A stretch of DNA of 64,000 nucleotides from Bacillota bacterium. GTDB taxonomy: Bacteria > Bacillota > Clostridia > DSM-8532. Both the position numbers and the translations under genes were made by a program. Location of the stretch: NCBI GenBank assembly GCA_023411795.1, contig JAEYOK010000027.1, positions 85,455-149,454 of the forward strand. The letters run 5' to 3'. Below the pieces are notes generated by a model. That model saw only the letters and a program-made list of their open reading frames with translations. It was not told where the DNA came from and ran no database searches. Shown here one piece after another: positions 17,241 to 26,087 of this stretch (positions are counted from its first letter, which is position 1; every line of letters begins with the position of its first letter).

Positions 17241-18809
17241 TCAGCTAACAGTTTCAAGGTTATTAAGTATACCTGCTGAAAAAACAAACATAGTAACTGC
17301 AAGAATAAAGCTCCAGCCGCCAAAGATGCAAAGCATTAAGAATTCACTACCTGTTATGCCGAAAACTATACCTCCGCCAACGAGACCAGGTACGAGTATT
17401 AAAAGATTAACAATAGCCTTTATAAATACCAGAAGGCCCTTGCTGTGAACACGTCCAAAAATTCTCCGGGTAAGAACATCACAGTATGTATATACAGCCC
17501 CGAAAAAAACATAAGTAATCATACATATTACTACTAAAGTTATCGGAGCTTTTAATAGAATACCTGATATTGTAAATAATGCAAATCCGTCAAAAAGATT
17601 CTTCACGTGTTCTCCCAATGTTACGAAAAACAGCTTTTCGTATGGTGAAGCCGGAATGATAAAAATATAATGCTTTTCTAATTCAATACCAAGTCTGCCC
17701 TGCATTTGGAACAAAAGCAGCATGTATAAGGCAAAGAAAAGGATAAGCGACAAAGAAAAAGTCCCCACCTCATCAGGCATAATAAAGTTAAAAGCTATAG
17801 CTGCAATTATGACTGAAATTGAAGTTCTATCAAAGAAGAGAAAATATGCAGTCTTCCTAAGCTCCAGCAAGTGCTTGAAGAAAATTGAGCTGGCTCCTGT
17901 TCCGGATAATCTTTGTTTGACCTTATTTTTTACTTTCAAATTGAAGCTCATATTATTGCCTTCACGCTTTGCTTTCACAGCCGCTTCAACATATTCGGCA
18001 CCTTCAAGTACATCCTCGTAATAATCGAGATTCATACGATATAGTACAACAGATGAGCCTAAGATCAAAACGAACATTCCGATAACCCCAACCCAGAATT
18101 CAGTGGTTATACCATTAATGGCAGCTGTTGCGATGGAAGCGGTCCAACCTACCACAGGAAAGTACTTGGCAACCGGATTATTAAAAACTTCATCAAAGGA
18201 ACCTATAAGATTACGCGTTTTTGCAAGACTTATAAGGAATAAAACAGCAACTGCAAGTGCAAATACATCAAATATTCTTTTTAGAAGCTGTTTTCTTCCG
18301 GATTTTTTTGTAGCCCATGAATAAAGAATCATGCTTATCAGCGGGTAAGAAAGAGCATAAACTACTACTGATAACAAAATCATCCAAGTACCATACGGTT
18401 TCATTTCAAAATTATTTTTTAAGTTGGGAATCTGGCAAATAGCTATAAACAAAAATAAAAAGGTTCCGCCCACCTGCTTAATAAAAGCATATAGCAGGAT
18501 TTGGTTAGGCACTATCGGTGCGGTAAAAGCCAGATTAACATCGGCCATTCGAAAATAGGTGCTTCCTTTTTCAATCCCCACTTTAAGAGTTGTATAATAC
18601 ATAAATATAAATACCAGTGCCATTATGCCCGCAAAGAGGCTCGGCGAACCGCTTCTGACAAGACCTGCCGGCATGGCAAATGAAACATACAGCATGCCAA
18701 CAACAAAAACTAATATAAATATGTAACCTATAAGTATAACAGGCTTTTTAAATACACCTTTTATTAAGTTCTTAAGGGTTCCCCTTATGATAAAGAGTAA
18801 TGATTTCAT
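17241..18809 (-). CDS. ABC exporter membrane protein
   Basis: 522-aa integral membrane protein with roughly twelve hydrophobic segments and a long basic cytoplasmic loop around residues 265-310. The architecture matches the 'putative ABC exporter' membrane family (ABC_export). Its start overlaps the stop of the upstream ATPase gene by 4 bp (ATGA), so the two form one transporter. The substrate cannot be told from sequence. Confidence 0.85.
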   Translation of the reverse strand: MKSLLFIIRGTLKNLIKGVFKKPVILIGYIFILVFVVGMLYVSFAMPAGLVRSGSPSLFAGIMALVFIFMYYTTLKVGIEKGSTYFRMADVNLAFTAPIVPNQILLYAFIKQVGGTFLFLFIAICQIPNLKNNFEMKPYGTWMILLSVVVYALSYPLISMILYSWATKKSGRKQLLKRIFDVFALAVAVLFLISLAKTRNLIGSFDEVFNNPVAKYFPVVGWTASIATAAINGITTEFWVGVIGMFVLILGSSVVLYRMNLDYYEDVLEGAEYVEAAVKAKREGNNMSFNLKVKNKVKQRLSGTGASSIFFKHLLELRKTAYFLFFDRTSISVIIAAIAFNFIMPDEVGTFSLSLILFFALYMLLLFQMQGRLGIELEKHYIFIIPASPYEKLFFVTLGEHVKNLFDGFALFTISGILLKAPITLVVICMITYVFFGAVYTYCDVLTRRIFGRVHSKGLLVFIKAIVNLLILVPGLVGGGIVFGITGSEFLMLCIFGGWSFILAVTMFVFSAGILNNLETVS

Positions 18810-19519
18810 GCGGACTGTCCCTCCTCCTCCTCAGTTAAGGAAAAGAAGATATGTTCCAAAGATTCACCGCTGGCGACCATTGCTTCCCTATTATTGTTAT
18901 ATACAATTTCACCCTTATTCATAATTAACGCTTTATCCCAGATTTCAGCTATAGAATCAAGGATATGAGTGCTAATAAGTATGGCACATCCGGAATTTCG
19001 TAGTTCAACAAAAACTTCTTTAAGCTCTTTTATTGCCTTAGGATCAAGGCCTATCATAGGCTCGTCAAACATGACCATGTGGGGATTAATCAGAAGTGCA
19101 CAGCAAATACTAACCTTTTGTTGCATTCCTTTTGAAAGCTCCTTACCCACCTTCTTTTTCTTATCATCCATATCAAAACGGGTTAAGAGCTTTTCTGCGT
19201 TTTCTTCCCAGTCCTTTAGACCATACGCTCTAGCTATAAACTCGAGATGCTCCCATACACTAAGGGATTCATAGAGAGATGGAGACTCCGGCACGTAACC
19301 AAAGATTTTTTTCGCATCAATGCTCTTATTTGGCTTGCCATCGATTGTGATCTCTCCATCAAAACGCAAAAGCCCGGCAATAGATTTTATTGTCGTGCTT
19401 TTCCCCGCTCCGTTGGGCCCGATAAGTACACCAATCTCACCGCTATTAATTTCAAATGAAACCTTGTTTACAGCCAAAACCTTTTCATACTTCTTTGACA
19501 AATTTTTAACCTTTAACAT
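18806..19519 (-). CDS. ABC exporter ATP-binding protein
   Basis: 237-aa ABC ATPase with Walker A GPNGAGKSTT near residues 33-42, signature LSKGMQQKVSI, Walker B HMVMFDEPMIGLDP and the switch histidine in STHILD. The LSKGMQQ signature is characteristic of drug/antibiotic (DrrA-like) exporters. It energises the membrane protein translated directly after it. Confidence 0.93.
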   Translation of the reverse strand: MLKVKNLSKKYEKVLAVNKVSFEINSGEIGVLIGPNGAGKSTTIKSIAGLLRFDGEITIDGKPNKSIDAKKIFGYVPESPSLYESLSVWEHLEFIARAYGLKDWEENAEKLLTRFDMDDKKKKVGKELSKGMQQKVSICCALLINPHMVMFDEPMIGLDPKAIKELKEVFVELRNSGCAILISTHILDSIAEIWDKALIMNKGEIVYNNNREAMVASGESLEHIFFSLTEEEEGQSA

Positions 19520-19649
19520 AACGGCCTCCTATAGGCTAAATAATCATTATAGCCCTCATTTTTATTCTTTTCCATTATGCGGTGCATGGTGCTTTTTACT
19601 GTGCAGTATGCTGTGCATTGTGCTGTGCATTGTGACGTGCACTATGCAT

Positions 19650-20159
19650 TTATGCACCACAGCATTTCTTGTATTTCTTTCCGCTACCGCATGGACATGG
19701 ATCATTTCTTCCCACCTTGTTGCTAACAGCCCTGTGGTCTTCATTATACTGTTTTCTTATTTGCAGTCTTTCGTCGGTAGATAATAAAGCATCCCATTCT
19801 TTTAGTTCATAAAGCCAATTTGCCTTTGCATTAAGCATATTGTAATAAAGTTTATAATGCAGAATCGCTTTGTCAATTTGACTTTCTTCAGTAAGAGATT
19901 CCAAGTCAAGCTTACTGTCCAAGCTGGTATTAATACCATCTAAAAAACCCATAAAAGTTAGGTTGTCCATGTCATAAGTTTTCGCCAACTCATCCAGCCG
20001 ACCTGTAAGGCTTGCTGTACCTGATGCCAAAATAGTTTTGTATGCCTCAGTTTCTTTCTGAATATAATTTTCAAAAAACTTTTGATTCTCTGGGTCTCTG
20101 TTCTGATCTTCCAGCCTTTTCTGCCAATCTCCAAATAAACTCATAGCACTTTCCTCCAA
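19650..20159 (-). CDS. SEC-C metal-binding motif protein
   Basis: 169-aa, largely helical soluble protein that ends in the zinc-binding SEC-C motif NDPCPCGSGKKYKKCCG, the same tail found on SecA. The N-terminal 145 residues do not match a family I recognise. It lies between argS and the ABC exporter genes on the same strand, 30 bp after argS. A role in ribosome or chaperone interaction is known for some SEC-C proteins but is only a guess here. Confidence 0.82.
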   Translation of the reverse strand: MEESAMSLFGDWQKRLEDQNRDPENQKFFENYIQKETEAYKTILASGTASLTGRLDELAKTYDMDNLTFMGFLDGINTSLDSKLDLESLTEESQIDKAILHYKLYYNMLNAKANWLYELKEWDALLSTDERLQIRKQYNEDHRAVSNKVGRNDPCPCGSGKKYKKCCGA

Positions 20160-20188
20160 TAATACATAAAAGTTTCGTAAATGTCTGA

Positions 20189-21883
20189 TTACATTTTTTC
20201 TGGAGCATCAATTCTTATCAACTCCAAAATATTTCTTATTACAATTCTGGTACAGTCAACCAGTAATATACGTGCCATCATCAATTCCTTTTCCTCACCT
20301 TTAACCCTGCAGGCATTATAGAAGCTGTGGAAGCTTGCTGCAACTTCCATTACATAGCGGGTCAAACGGCTTGGTTCAAGAGTTTTTGCCGAAAGAGCCA
20401 CTTCCTCAGGATACTCAGAAAGCTTTCTCATTAGCTCTTCCTCTTCCTTTTCCTTTAAGAGGGTAAGGTCAACCTCACTTATAGGTCTGCCCACAATTCC
20501 TTCCTCACCCAGTTTTCTGATGAGGCTGCAAATACGCGCATGAGCATACTGGACATAAAAAACAGGATTCTCATTAGATTGCTTAACTGCTAGATCCAAA
20601 TCAAAATCAAGATGGCTTCCAGAACTTTTAAGGTTAAAGAAGAAACGGGCCGCATCCTTTCCAACTTCCTCTAAAAGGTCCCCGAGCGCAATGGCTTTAC
20701 CGGTTCTCTTTGACATACGGGCAAGCTCGCCGTTTCTGAAAAGCCTTACGAGCTGGAATAGTACAACCTCCAATTGTTCTTTTTTAAGTCCAAAGGGAGT
20801 AATTGCAGCCTTCATCCTTGCTACATGGCCATGATGGTCGGCACCCCAAAGATCAATAGCCCAATCAAAGCCTCTGGTTATAAGCTTATTATAGTGATAT
20901 GCTATATCGGCTGCCATATAAGTTGGAATGCCATTATTCCTGATGAGAACCTCGTCCTTCTCAAGACCGAGCTTCTCACCGTTTAGCCAGATTGCATCAT
21001 CTCTTGTAACCGTATAGCCATTTTCTACAAGAAAATCTATGGTCTTCTTAACAGCTCCGCTTTCATGGAGTGATTTTTCAGAAAACCATACATCATAGTG
21101 AATGCCGTACGCCGAAAGTATGTCCTGAATTTTCTGAATGTTGATGGGAAGTGCATAATCTACTAGGGCACGACGCCTTTCTTCAGCAGGCTTGTCAGCT
21201 AGAGAAGCTCCATTCTGGCTGAAATAAGCCTTGGCGTGATCCATTATGTCCTCCCCGTGATAACCATCCTCGGGGAAGCTTACTTTATCTTCACCCAGAA
21301 CGAGCTGGAGATAACGAGCTTCCAGTGATAACCCAAACTTTTCTATCTGATTTCCGGCATCATTTATATAAAATTCTCTGGTCACATCATATCCTGCTTT
21401 TTTAAGTACGCTGGCTAAGCAATCTCCCAATGCTCCACCGCGGGCATTTCCCATATGAAGCGGGCCGGTGGGGTTGGCGCTTACAAACTCTACATTAACC
21501 TTTATCCCCTTACCCAGGTCAACCTCTCCGTAGTTTTCTTTCTTTTCCTGGATTATCTTAAGGCAATCATAAAGCCAGTCCTTTTTCAGGTAGAAATTTA
21601 TGAAACCGGGGCCAGCTATTTCAGTTCTGTCAATATAAGTTCCGGTAAAATCAAATTCGCCCAATAATAGCTCGGCTGTTTTTCTAGGGGGAAGCTTGGT
21701 TTGCTTTGATACCTGCATGGCAACATTAGTGGAAAAATCCCCGAATCCCCGTTCCCGAGGTACCTCTACAGTCATTTCACCGATTTGAACATTTGGAAGG
21801 CTTCCTTTTTGTTCGCATGCCTCAAAGGCTTTCTTTATAACGCTGTAAACTTGTTCCCTGATTTTATCAAAAATATTGTTCAT
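20189..21883 (-). CDS. argS: Arginyl-tRNA synthetase
   Basis: 564-aa class I synthetase charging tRNA-Arg. It has an N-terminal Add1-like domain, the HIGH variant in ANPTGPLHMGNARGG near residue 142, the MSKRTGKA region standing in for KMSKS near 390, and a C-terminal DALR anticodon-binding domain ending around YNACRV. It follows a DUF1934 gene, the ywiB-argS pairing known from Bacillus. No T-box leader was found. Confidence 0.97.
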   Translation of the reverse strand: MNNIFDKIREQVYSVIKKAFEACEQKGSLPNVQIGEMTVEVPRERGFGDFSTNVAMQVSKQTKLPPRKTAELLLGEFDFTGTYIDRTEIAGPGFINFYLKKDWLYDCLKIIQEKKENYGEVDLGKGIKVNVEFVSANPTGPLHMGNARGGALGDCLASVLKKAGYDVTREFYINDAGNQIEKFGLSLEARYLQLVLGEDKVSFPEDGYHGEDIMDHAKAYFSQNGASLADKPAEERRRALVDYALPINIQKIQDILSAYGIHYDVWFSEKSLHESGAVKKTIDFLVENGYTVTRDDAIWLNGEKLGLEKDEVLIRNNGIPTYMAADIAYHYNKLITRGFDWAIDLWGADHHGHVARMKAAITPFGLKKEQLEVVLFQLVRLFRNGELARMSKRTGKAIALGDLLEEVGKDAARFFFNLKSSGSHLDFDLDLAVKQSNENPVFYVQYAHARICSLIRKLGEEGIVGRPISEVDLTLLKEKEEEELMRKLSEYPEEVALSAKTLEPSRLTRYVMEVAASFHSFYNACRVKGEEKELMMARILLVDCTRIVIRNILELIRIDAPEKM

Positions 21884-21914
21884 TAATTACATCCATCCTT
21901 ATTTACTTCAGTTA

Positions 21915-22343
21915 TCAGTTTTTTCTTTCGCTGACACTTACATTAAGACTGTTTCTACCACCATAAGAGCGATTATACTCAAGTATATAATCCACTTTGA
22001 TATTACCGCCTGTTTCACAGAAGTCAACGTCAACATTTCTGGCTGTTATTCCCAGTATAACACTTCCGTACTGAGTATCATAGTCTGTAAGGTGGGTTTT
22101 CCCCACCTCAAACAGCATCATGGCATCCACATTTCCATGCCTTGTTAAGGTTACAGAATCCTTACCTACTTTTAAAGTTGTTGTAGTACCGCTTAATCCG
22201 GTTATTTCACTTTCCTCATACTTTATGATGTAGCCATCGTTTTCCTTTGTGAGTGTCCCTTCTGTAACAAAGCTCATGTGATCCTTTTCACCTGTCGGTT
22301 CGTCAATAACGCTATTCACCGTAATTAAAACTTGCTTTTCCAC
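21915..22343 (-). CDS. DUF1934 (YwiB-like) protein
   Basis: 142-aa predicted calycin-like beta-barrel protein: alternating strands, the EGTLTKENDGYIIKYEE opening and MMLFEVGKTHLTDYDTQYG in the middle, a central element of the family. The function is unknown. Members are regularly encoded beside argS. It starts 2 bp after the ddl stop codon, so it is translated from the same message. Confidence 0.88.
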   Translation of the reverse strand: MEKQVLITVNSVIDEPTGEKDHMSFVTEGTLTKENDGYIIKYEESEITGLSGTTTTLKVGKDSVTLTRHGNVDAMMLFEVGKTHLTDYDTQYGSVILGITARNVDVDFCETGGNIKVDYILEYNRSYGGRNSLNVSVSERKN

Positions 22344-22345
22344 AA

Positions 22346-23464
22346 TTAGTCCCTTTCATAAGATCGTGCATTTTGTTCATGTTTCTCAAATGCCAGCTCG
22401 ATTAGTCTCGTAATAAGCTCCCGGTATGAAATTCCGCTTGCTTCCCAAAGCTTTGAATACATGCTTATGTTAGTAAAGCCCGGCATAGTATTTATCTCAT
22501 TTAATATAACCTTACCTTCCACGTCTACAAAAAAATCCACTCTGGAGAGCCCTGAACAGCCTAATGCTTTAAAAGCTCTAACAGCGTATTCCTGTACCTG
22601 TTCAGCAACATGAGATGGGATGTTGGCAGGAATTATTGTATCCGATTTTCCGTCTATATATTTTGCGTTATAGTCATAGAAATCGTTGCAGGGCACAATT
22701 TCTCCCACTGTGGAAGCAATAGGGTTCTCATTACCTAAAACTGCGCACTCTATTTCTTTACCTTGTATAAATTCTTCAATGAGGATTTTAGCATCATATT
22801 TTGCCGCAAATAAAAGAGCGTCTTCCAGTTCCTCTGGTTTTTTAACCTTGCTTACACCTACTGATGACCCGGCATTTGCAGGTTTAACAAAACAAGGCCA
22901 ACCCAACTTTTCTGAAACCCTGTTAATCAAATAGGGTATGGACCCTTCAATTTCATTCCTCATAACCTTTATATAGTTTGCTTGAGGGATGCCGGCATTC
23001 TGGAATACCAGCTTTGAAAATTCTTTATCCATACCTGCTGCCGAAGATAAAATATTACATCCCACATAAGGAACGTCGGCCAATTGCAAAAGTCCTTGAA
23101 CTGAACCATCTTCGCCGTTAGGGCCGTGTAAAACCGGGAATACAACATCTACGCCTGTATTTAGATCATCCTTGTTCTTAAAACTAACTAAATCCACACA
23201 GCTTGGAGCTACTTTTGTGAGGCTTTTATCAGAACCCTTCTCTAAAAGAAGCTGGTTTCTTGCGGTCTTCTCCCATTCACCGGTACCAATAAGCTTAATA
23301 TCCCCTTCAAACTTGAGCCATTCACCTGTTTTAGTTATTCCGACAGTCTGTATATCAAAACGCTCTTTATCAATGTTTTCAAGAACACATTGAGCTGATA
23401 TTCTGGAAACCTCATGCTCTGATGATTGGCCTCCAAATAATACTGTAACCTTTATTTTTTTCAC
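22346..23464 (-). CDS. ddl: D-alanine--D-alanine ligase
   Basis: 372-aa ATP-grasp enzyme making D-Ala-D-Ala for peptidoglycan. Motifs are VLFGGQSSEHEVS at the N-terminus, HGPNGEDGSVQGLL, the ATP-binding PANAGSSVGVSKV loop near 195-205, and the metal site FFVDVEGKVILNEINTMPGFT near the C-terminus. It lies between a GerMN lipoprotein gene and the DUF1934-argS pair. Confidence 0.96.
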   Translation of the reverse strand: MKKIKVTVLFGGQSSEHEVSRISAQCVLENIDKERFDIQTVGITKTGEWLKFEGDIKLIGTGEWEKTARNQLLLEKGSDKSLTKVAPSCVDLVSFKNKDDLNTGVDVVFPVLHGPNGEDGSVQGLLQLADVPYVGCNILSSAAGMDKEFSKLVFQNAGIPQANYIKVMRNEIEGSIPYLINRVSEKLGWPCFVKPANAGSSVGVSKVKKPEELEDALLFAAKYDAKILIEEFIQGKEIECAVLGNENPIASTVGEIVPCNDFYDYNAKYIDGKSDTIIPANIPSHVAEQVQEYAVRAFKALGCSGLSRVDFFVDVEGKVILNEINTMPGFTNISMYSKLWEASGISYRELITRLIELAFEKHEQNARSYERD

Positions 23465-23488
23465 TCTAAAAGCCTCCTAAACGGTTAC

Positions 23489-23512
23489 AAGGGGAGCTTT
23501 TATGCTCCCCTT
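23489..23512 (-). terminator. Hairpin between the GerMN gene and ddl
   Basis: AAGGGGAGC (23489-23497) pairs perfectly with GCTCCCCTT (23504-23512). It lies 24 bp before the ddl start. The T-run is weak, so it may only attenuate. Confidence 0.4.
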
Positions 23513-23566
23513 AATAAGGCGATATTTATTTAATTCTTTTCATAAATTATACTTAACAATTATACA

Positions 23567-24262
23567 TTATTCAAGCGGATCTTCGTCTTCCTCATTTGAA
23601 ATCTCTATGCTTCCGGCATCTTCAACTACATCAACAGGTTCAAGGCCCCCATCTTCAGGGCGTGCAAGCCCCACTTCCTTATTTACGACAGCATCATTTC
23701 TTGGAAAATCATTGTTTAAAGTAACACTGTCCTTAAAGTTTTTAGTTTCCTTACCGTTAATTGTTATCTTGACCCGTTCAATTTCTTTCATTTCTGTAAG
23801 TGAATTAACTATAGAGTATACCGTAAGCTCGGCAAGCTCTTTACCACCTGGGTGATTATCAACAAATTCTTTGGTAAAATCAACTTTGGCTACCCTATCT
23901 TCAATAGTAACCGGTGACCTTAAGGTAGTACCTTCTGCAATAAGCGAAGTAAGGCTATCTGCCTTAGGTCCTTTTAATAGTTCTTTAACCATAGCCGAGG
24001 CAAGGGTCTCCGCTCCTTTTTTTGCTTCTTTGATATCCACATATCGGATCTCCTTGACCAGTTTGTTTTGCTGCTCGTTACCGAAATACAAAACTACAGG
24101 CACTTTCTCGTTGAGCACAGCCGCTTCTTCTTCATCAATGGTCAGGCTGCTTATAGGTGTAAGCTCATCTCCCATGGCATCCTCATTATTTTTATCAGTG
24201 CCGCAGGAACACATAATTAGCGCCAGAATCATTATAACAGCTATTACTCTAAACTTTTTCAT
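23567..24262 (-). CDS. GerMN domain lipoprotein
   Basis: 231-aa secreted lipoprotein with signal peptide and lipobox IMCSC near residues 17-21. One GerMN domain follows (VPVVLYFGNEQQNKLVKEIR ... LLKGPKADSLTSLIAEGT ... VDFTKEFVDNHPGGKELAELTVYSIVNSLTE), then an acidic tail (EISNEEDEDPLE). GerMN proteins take part in sporulation and germination in spore formers, and others bind cell wall. The start is ATG 24262 with AGAGGTG upstream, not GTG 24271. Confidence 0.88.
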   Translation of the reverse strand: MKKFRVIAVIMILALIMCSCGTDKNNEDAMGDELTPISSLTIDEEEAAVLNEKVPVVLYFGNEQQNKLVKEIRYVDIKEAKKGAETLASAMVKELLKGPKADSLTSLIAEGTTLRSPVTIEDRVAKVDFTKEFVDNHPGGKELAELTVYSIVNSLTEMKEIERVKITINGKETKNFKDSVTLNNDFPRNDAVVNKEVGLARPEDGGLEPVDVVEDAGSIEISNEEDEDPLE

Positions 24263-24423
24263 AATGCACACCTCTTGTCTGAATCCATTTTAATGTGTAT
24301 GTCATGAGAACCCTATTTATTCTAATTTTACGTTTCACTTTACAAACTTAAAGTCAAGGAGTAGAATTATACAGAAATTAACATTAAAGAGATTTTTCTT
24401 TTAATAGATTGGGGGGAACTACT

Positions 24424-24639
24424 ATGAAAAATAGATTGAATCGCGAAAAAATCAGGGAATTAATGGACAACAGGTGTATGGGCAACTATAATTTGTTTAG
24501 CAGAGAGCTTGGTGTTGACCCTGCCCATTTATACAGATTTTTGAACACAGGAGTCGGTGGAGGAAAGAAAATTATATTCTCTTTAATGACTTACTGTGAA
24601 AAAAATAAATTGGATTACAAAAAATACATCGAATTCTAG
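24424..24639 (+). CDS. Small helix-turn-helix-like protein
   Basis: 71-aa basic protein. Residues about 17-40 (NYNLFSRELGVDPAHLYRFL) read like an XRE-type helix-turn-helix, with a Gly-rich loop (TGVGGGKK) and a C-terminal helix. A long GGGGGG site precedes ATG 24424, which I prefer over ATG 24409. It is alone on the plus strand between two minus-strand groups. Its target is unknown. Confidence 0.7.
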   Translation: MKNRLNREKIRELMDNRCMGNYNLFSRELGVDPAHLYRFLNTGVGGGKKIIFSLMTYCEKNKLDYKKYIEF

Positions 24640-24949
24640 TGGTTTTTATGCAGTTTGACCACAACATGTTGCACGAAATATGAAAATAAAACTTATTAAT
24701 ATTTTGTTGTTTTAGTGCTTATAAACAAACGCTGAATTACTTTATACTGTATATGTAAGCAGTAGATGATGCAGTTTTTAATATAATAATATTTGAAGAT
24801 TAAATGTATAACGAATCGCAGAACTAAACGTAGCAGGTTTTACCCCCTTTTGACCAAACCATATGCCCTTATACCCTTATACCCCCTTTTTTTCGCTCCT
24901 AATGGAGCGGTACATTTTTAAAATTTTATATAGATTCCTCCTTTATTGT
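24640..24949. other. Non-coding stretch, nothing recognised
   Basis: About 310 bp of AT-rich sequence with no convincing reading frame. It contains C-rich/T-rich runs (CCCTTATACCCTTATACCCC near 24865-24885) and a weak CGCTCC-TAAT-GGAGCG hairpin near 24894-24909. No known RNA motif was recognised. Confidence 0.5.
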
Positions 24950-24976
24950 AAAAGATCGGGCGAACCCGATCTTTTT
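24950..24976. terminator. Bidirectional terminator
   Basis: AAAGATCGGG pairs with CCCGATCTTT around a CGAA loop, with T-runs on both strands. It lies 18 bp downstream of the flavoprotein gene and at the end of the region following the small HTH gene. Confidence 0.85.
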
Positions 24977-24994
24977 GCTGTCAATTGTATGTGT

Positions 24995-25888
24995 TTAAGA
25001 TGAAGCACCTCGGCGCATCTTCCGTACCCATTCTATCATTTGTCTTGAGGCTAGAGCTCCTTGCCCTACAGCCACTGCTATCTGTTTAAAAACTCCTGTG
25101 CAATCACCTGCGGCATAGAGCCCCGGAATATTCGTTTCCATTTTATCGTTGACCTTTATTGATTTCCCTTCAGTCGCAATCCCCATTTTGAGGGCAAAGC
25201 TGGTTGATGATGCACTTCCGTAGGCCACAAAAAGCCCCTGAAGACCATCACGACTTCCATCTTCAAAGATAATTCCTTCTATGGTTTCCTGTCCGTCTAG
25301 TTCTTTGATTTTAGCATCATTAATTTTTACCTTTGACAAGGAATCCTTGAGACTATCTGAAATATTTAGTGGCATCCCATTTGTATAAAGTGTTATATCA
25401 TTTGTAAAAGCCAACAGCTCTAAGGCTTCGTGAATTGCATAATCAGTGTAACCTAATACCCCAACCTTCTTGTTGCGGTAGAAAAAGCCGTCACATGTGG
25501 TACAGTAGCTTACTCCGCTACCCTCAAAGCGGTCCAGTTTCTTTACAGGAGCCTTAACAACAGGCGCTCCTGTTGATAAAAGCACTGTTTTGGCCTCATA
25601 TTCTCCGTTTACACAAATAACCTTAAAGTTATCGTTTTTCTCTATGCCGACCACTTCATCTTCAACTATCTCTGCGCCCAGCCTAAGAGCTTGTTTTTCT
25701 CCTAGTTCAAGAAGCTCTTTCCCGCCTACCGGGTTCTCAAATCCATAATAGTTATCTATTTTATCTGCCTTTAAAAGCATGCTGTCTTTTTTCCCGATTA
25801 CCAGGGTCTTTAAGTTCCCCCTAATGGTGTAGATGGCACAGGATATTCCCGCAGGCCCTCTACCAATAATAATTGCATCGTATACCAT
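24995..25888 (-). CDS. Thioredoxin-reductase-like flavoprotein, possibly ferredoxin-dependent
   Basis: 297-aa FAD protein of the thioredoxin reductase fold. The FAD loop GRGPAG is at residues 9-14, the redox pair is CTTC near 130-133 in VSYCTTCDGFFYRNKKVG, and the C-terminal FAD motif is GLYAAGDCTG. The normal NADPH site is changed: the GGGxSAxEEA loop reads GYTDYAIHEAL and the HRRxxxR arginine motif is absent (ITLYTNG). Loss of both is the known mark of ferredoxin-dependent flavin thioredoxin reductases (FFTR) of clostridia. No thioredoxin gene is adjacent. A plain NADPH-linked TrxB is unlikely. Confidence 0.85.
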   Translation of the reverse strand: MVYDAIIIGRGPAGISCAIYTIRGNLKTLVIGKKDSMLLKADKIDNYYGFENPVGGKELLELGEKQALRLGAEIVEDEVVGIEKNDNFKVICVNGEYEAKTVLLSTGAPVVKAPVKKLDRFEGSGVSYCTTCDGFFYRNKKVGVLGYTDYAIHEALELLAFTNDITLYTNGMPLNISDSLKDSLSKVKINDAKIKELDGQETIEGIIFEDGSRDGLQGLFVAYGSASSTSFALKMGIATEGKSIKVNDKMETNIPGLYAAGDCTGVFKQIAVAVGQGALASRQMIEWVRKMRRGASS

Positions 25889-26087
25889 TGCAAGTCTCCT
25901 TTGAAAATCATATTAACTTAGCTTGTATTGATTATCTTGATGCTATATATTTTACCCATATTGCTACAGGTTCAATTTAAAATATTTTATCACTTTTATT
26001 TGTAAATTGGATAGTTACAGTACCCCAGATATTGATATCCTATAGAGGTGCCAATTCAACATACTAAGCGATATGGATTAAGGTAAC

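Noticed and set aside
19575..19650. Degenerate repeats of TGTGCATTG type
   Set aside because: They are short and imperfect, forming a low-complexity gap between two genes, with no consistent unit.
19320..19784. 154-codon plus-strand open frame
   Set aside because: It is antisense to the ABC ATPase and SEC-C genes, has no recognisable domain and is rich in Cys and Ser of shadow type.
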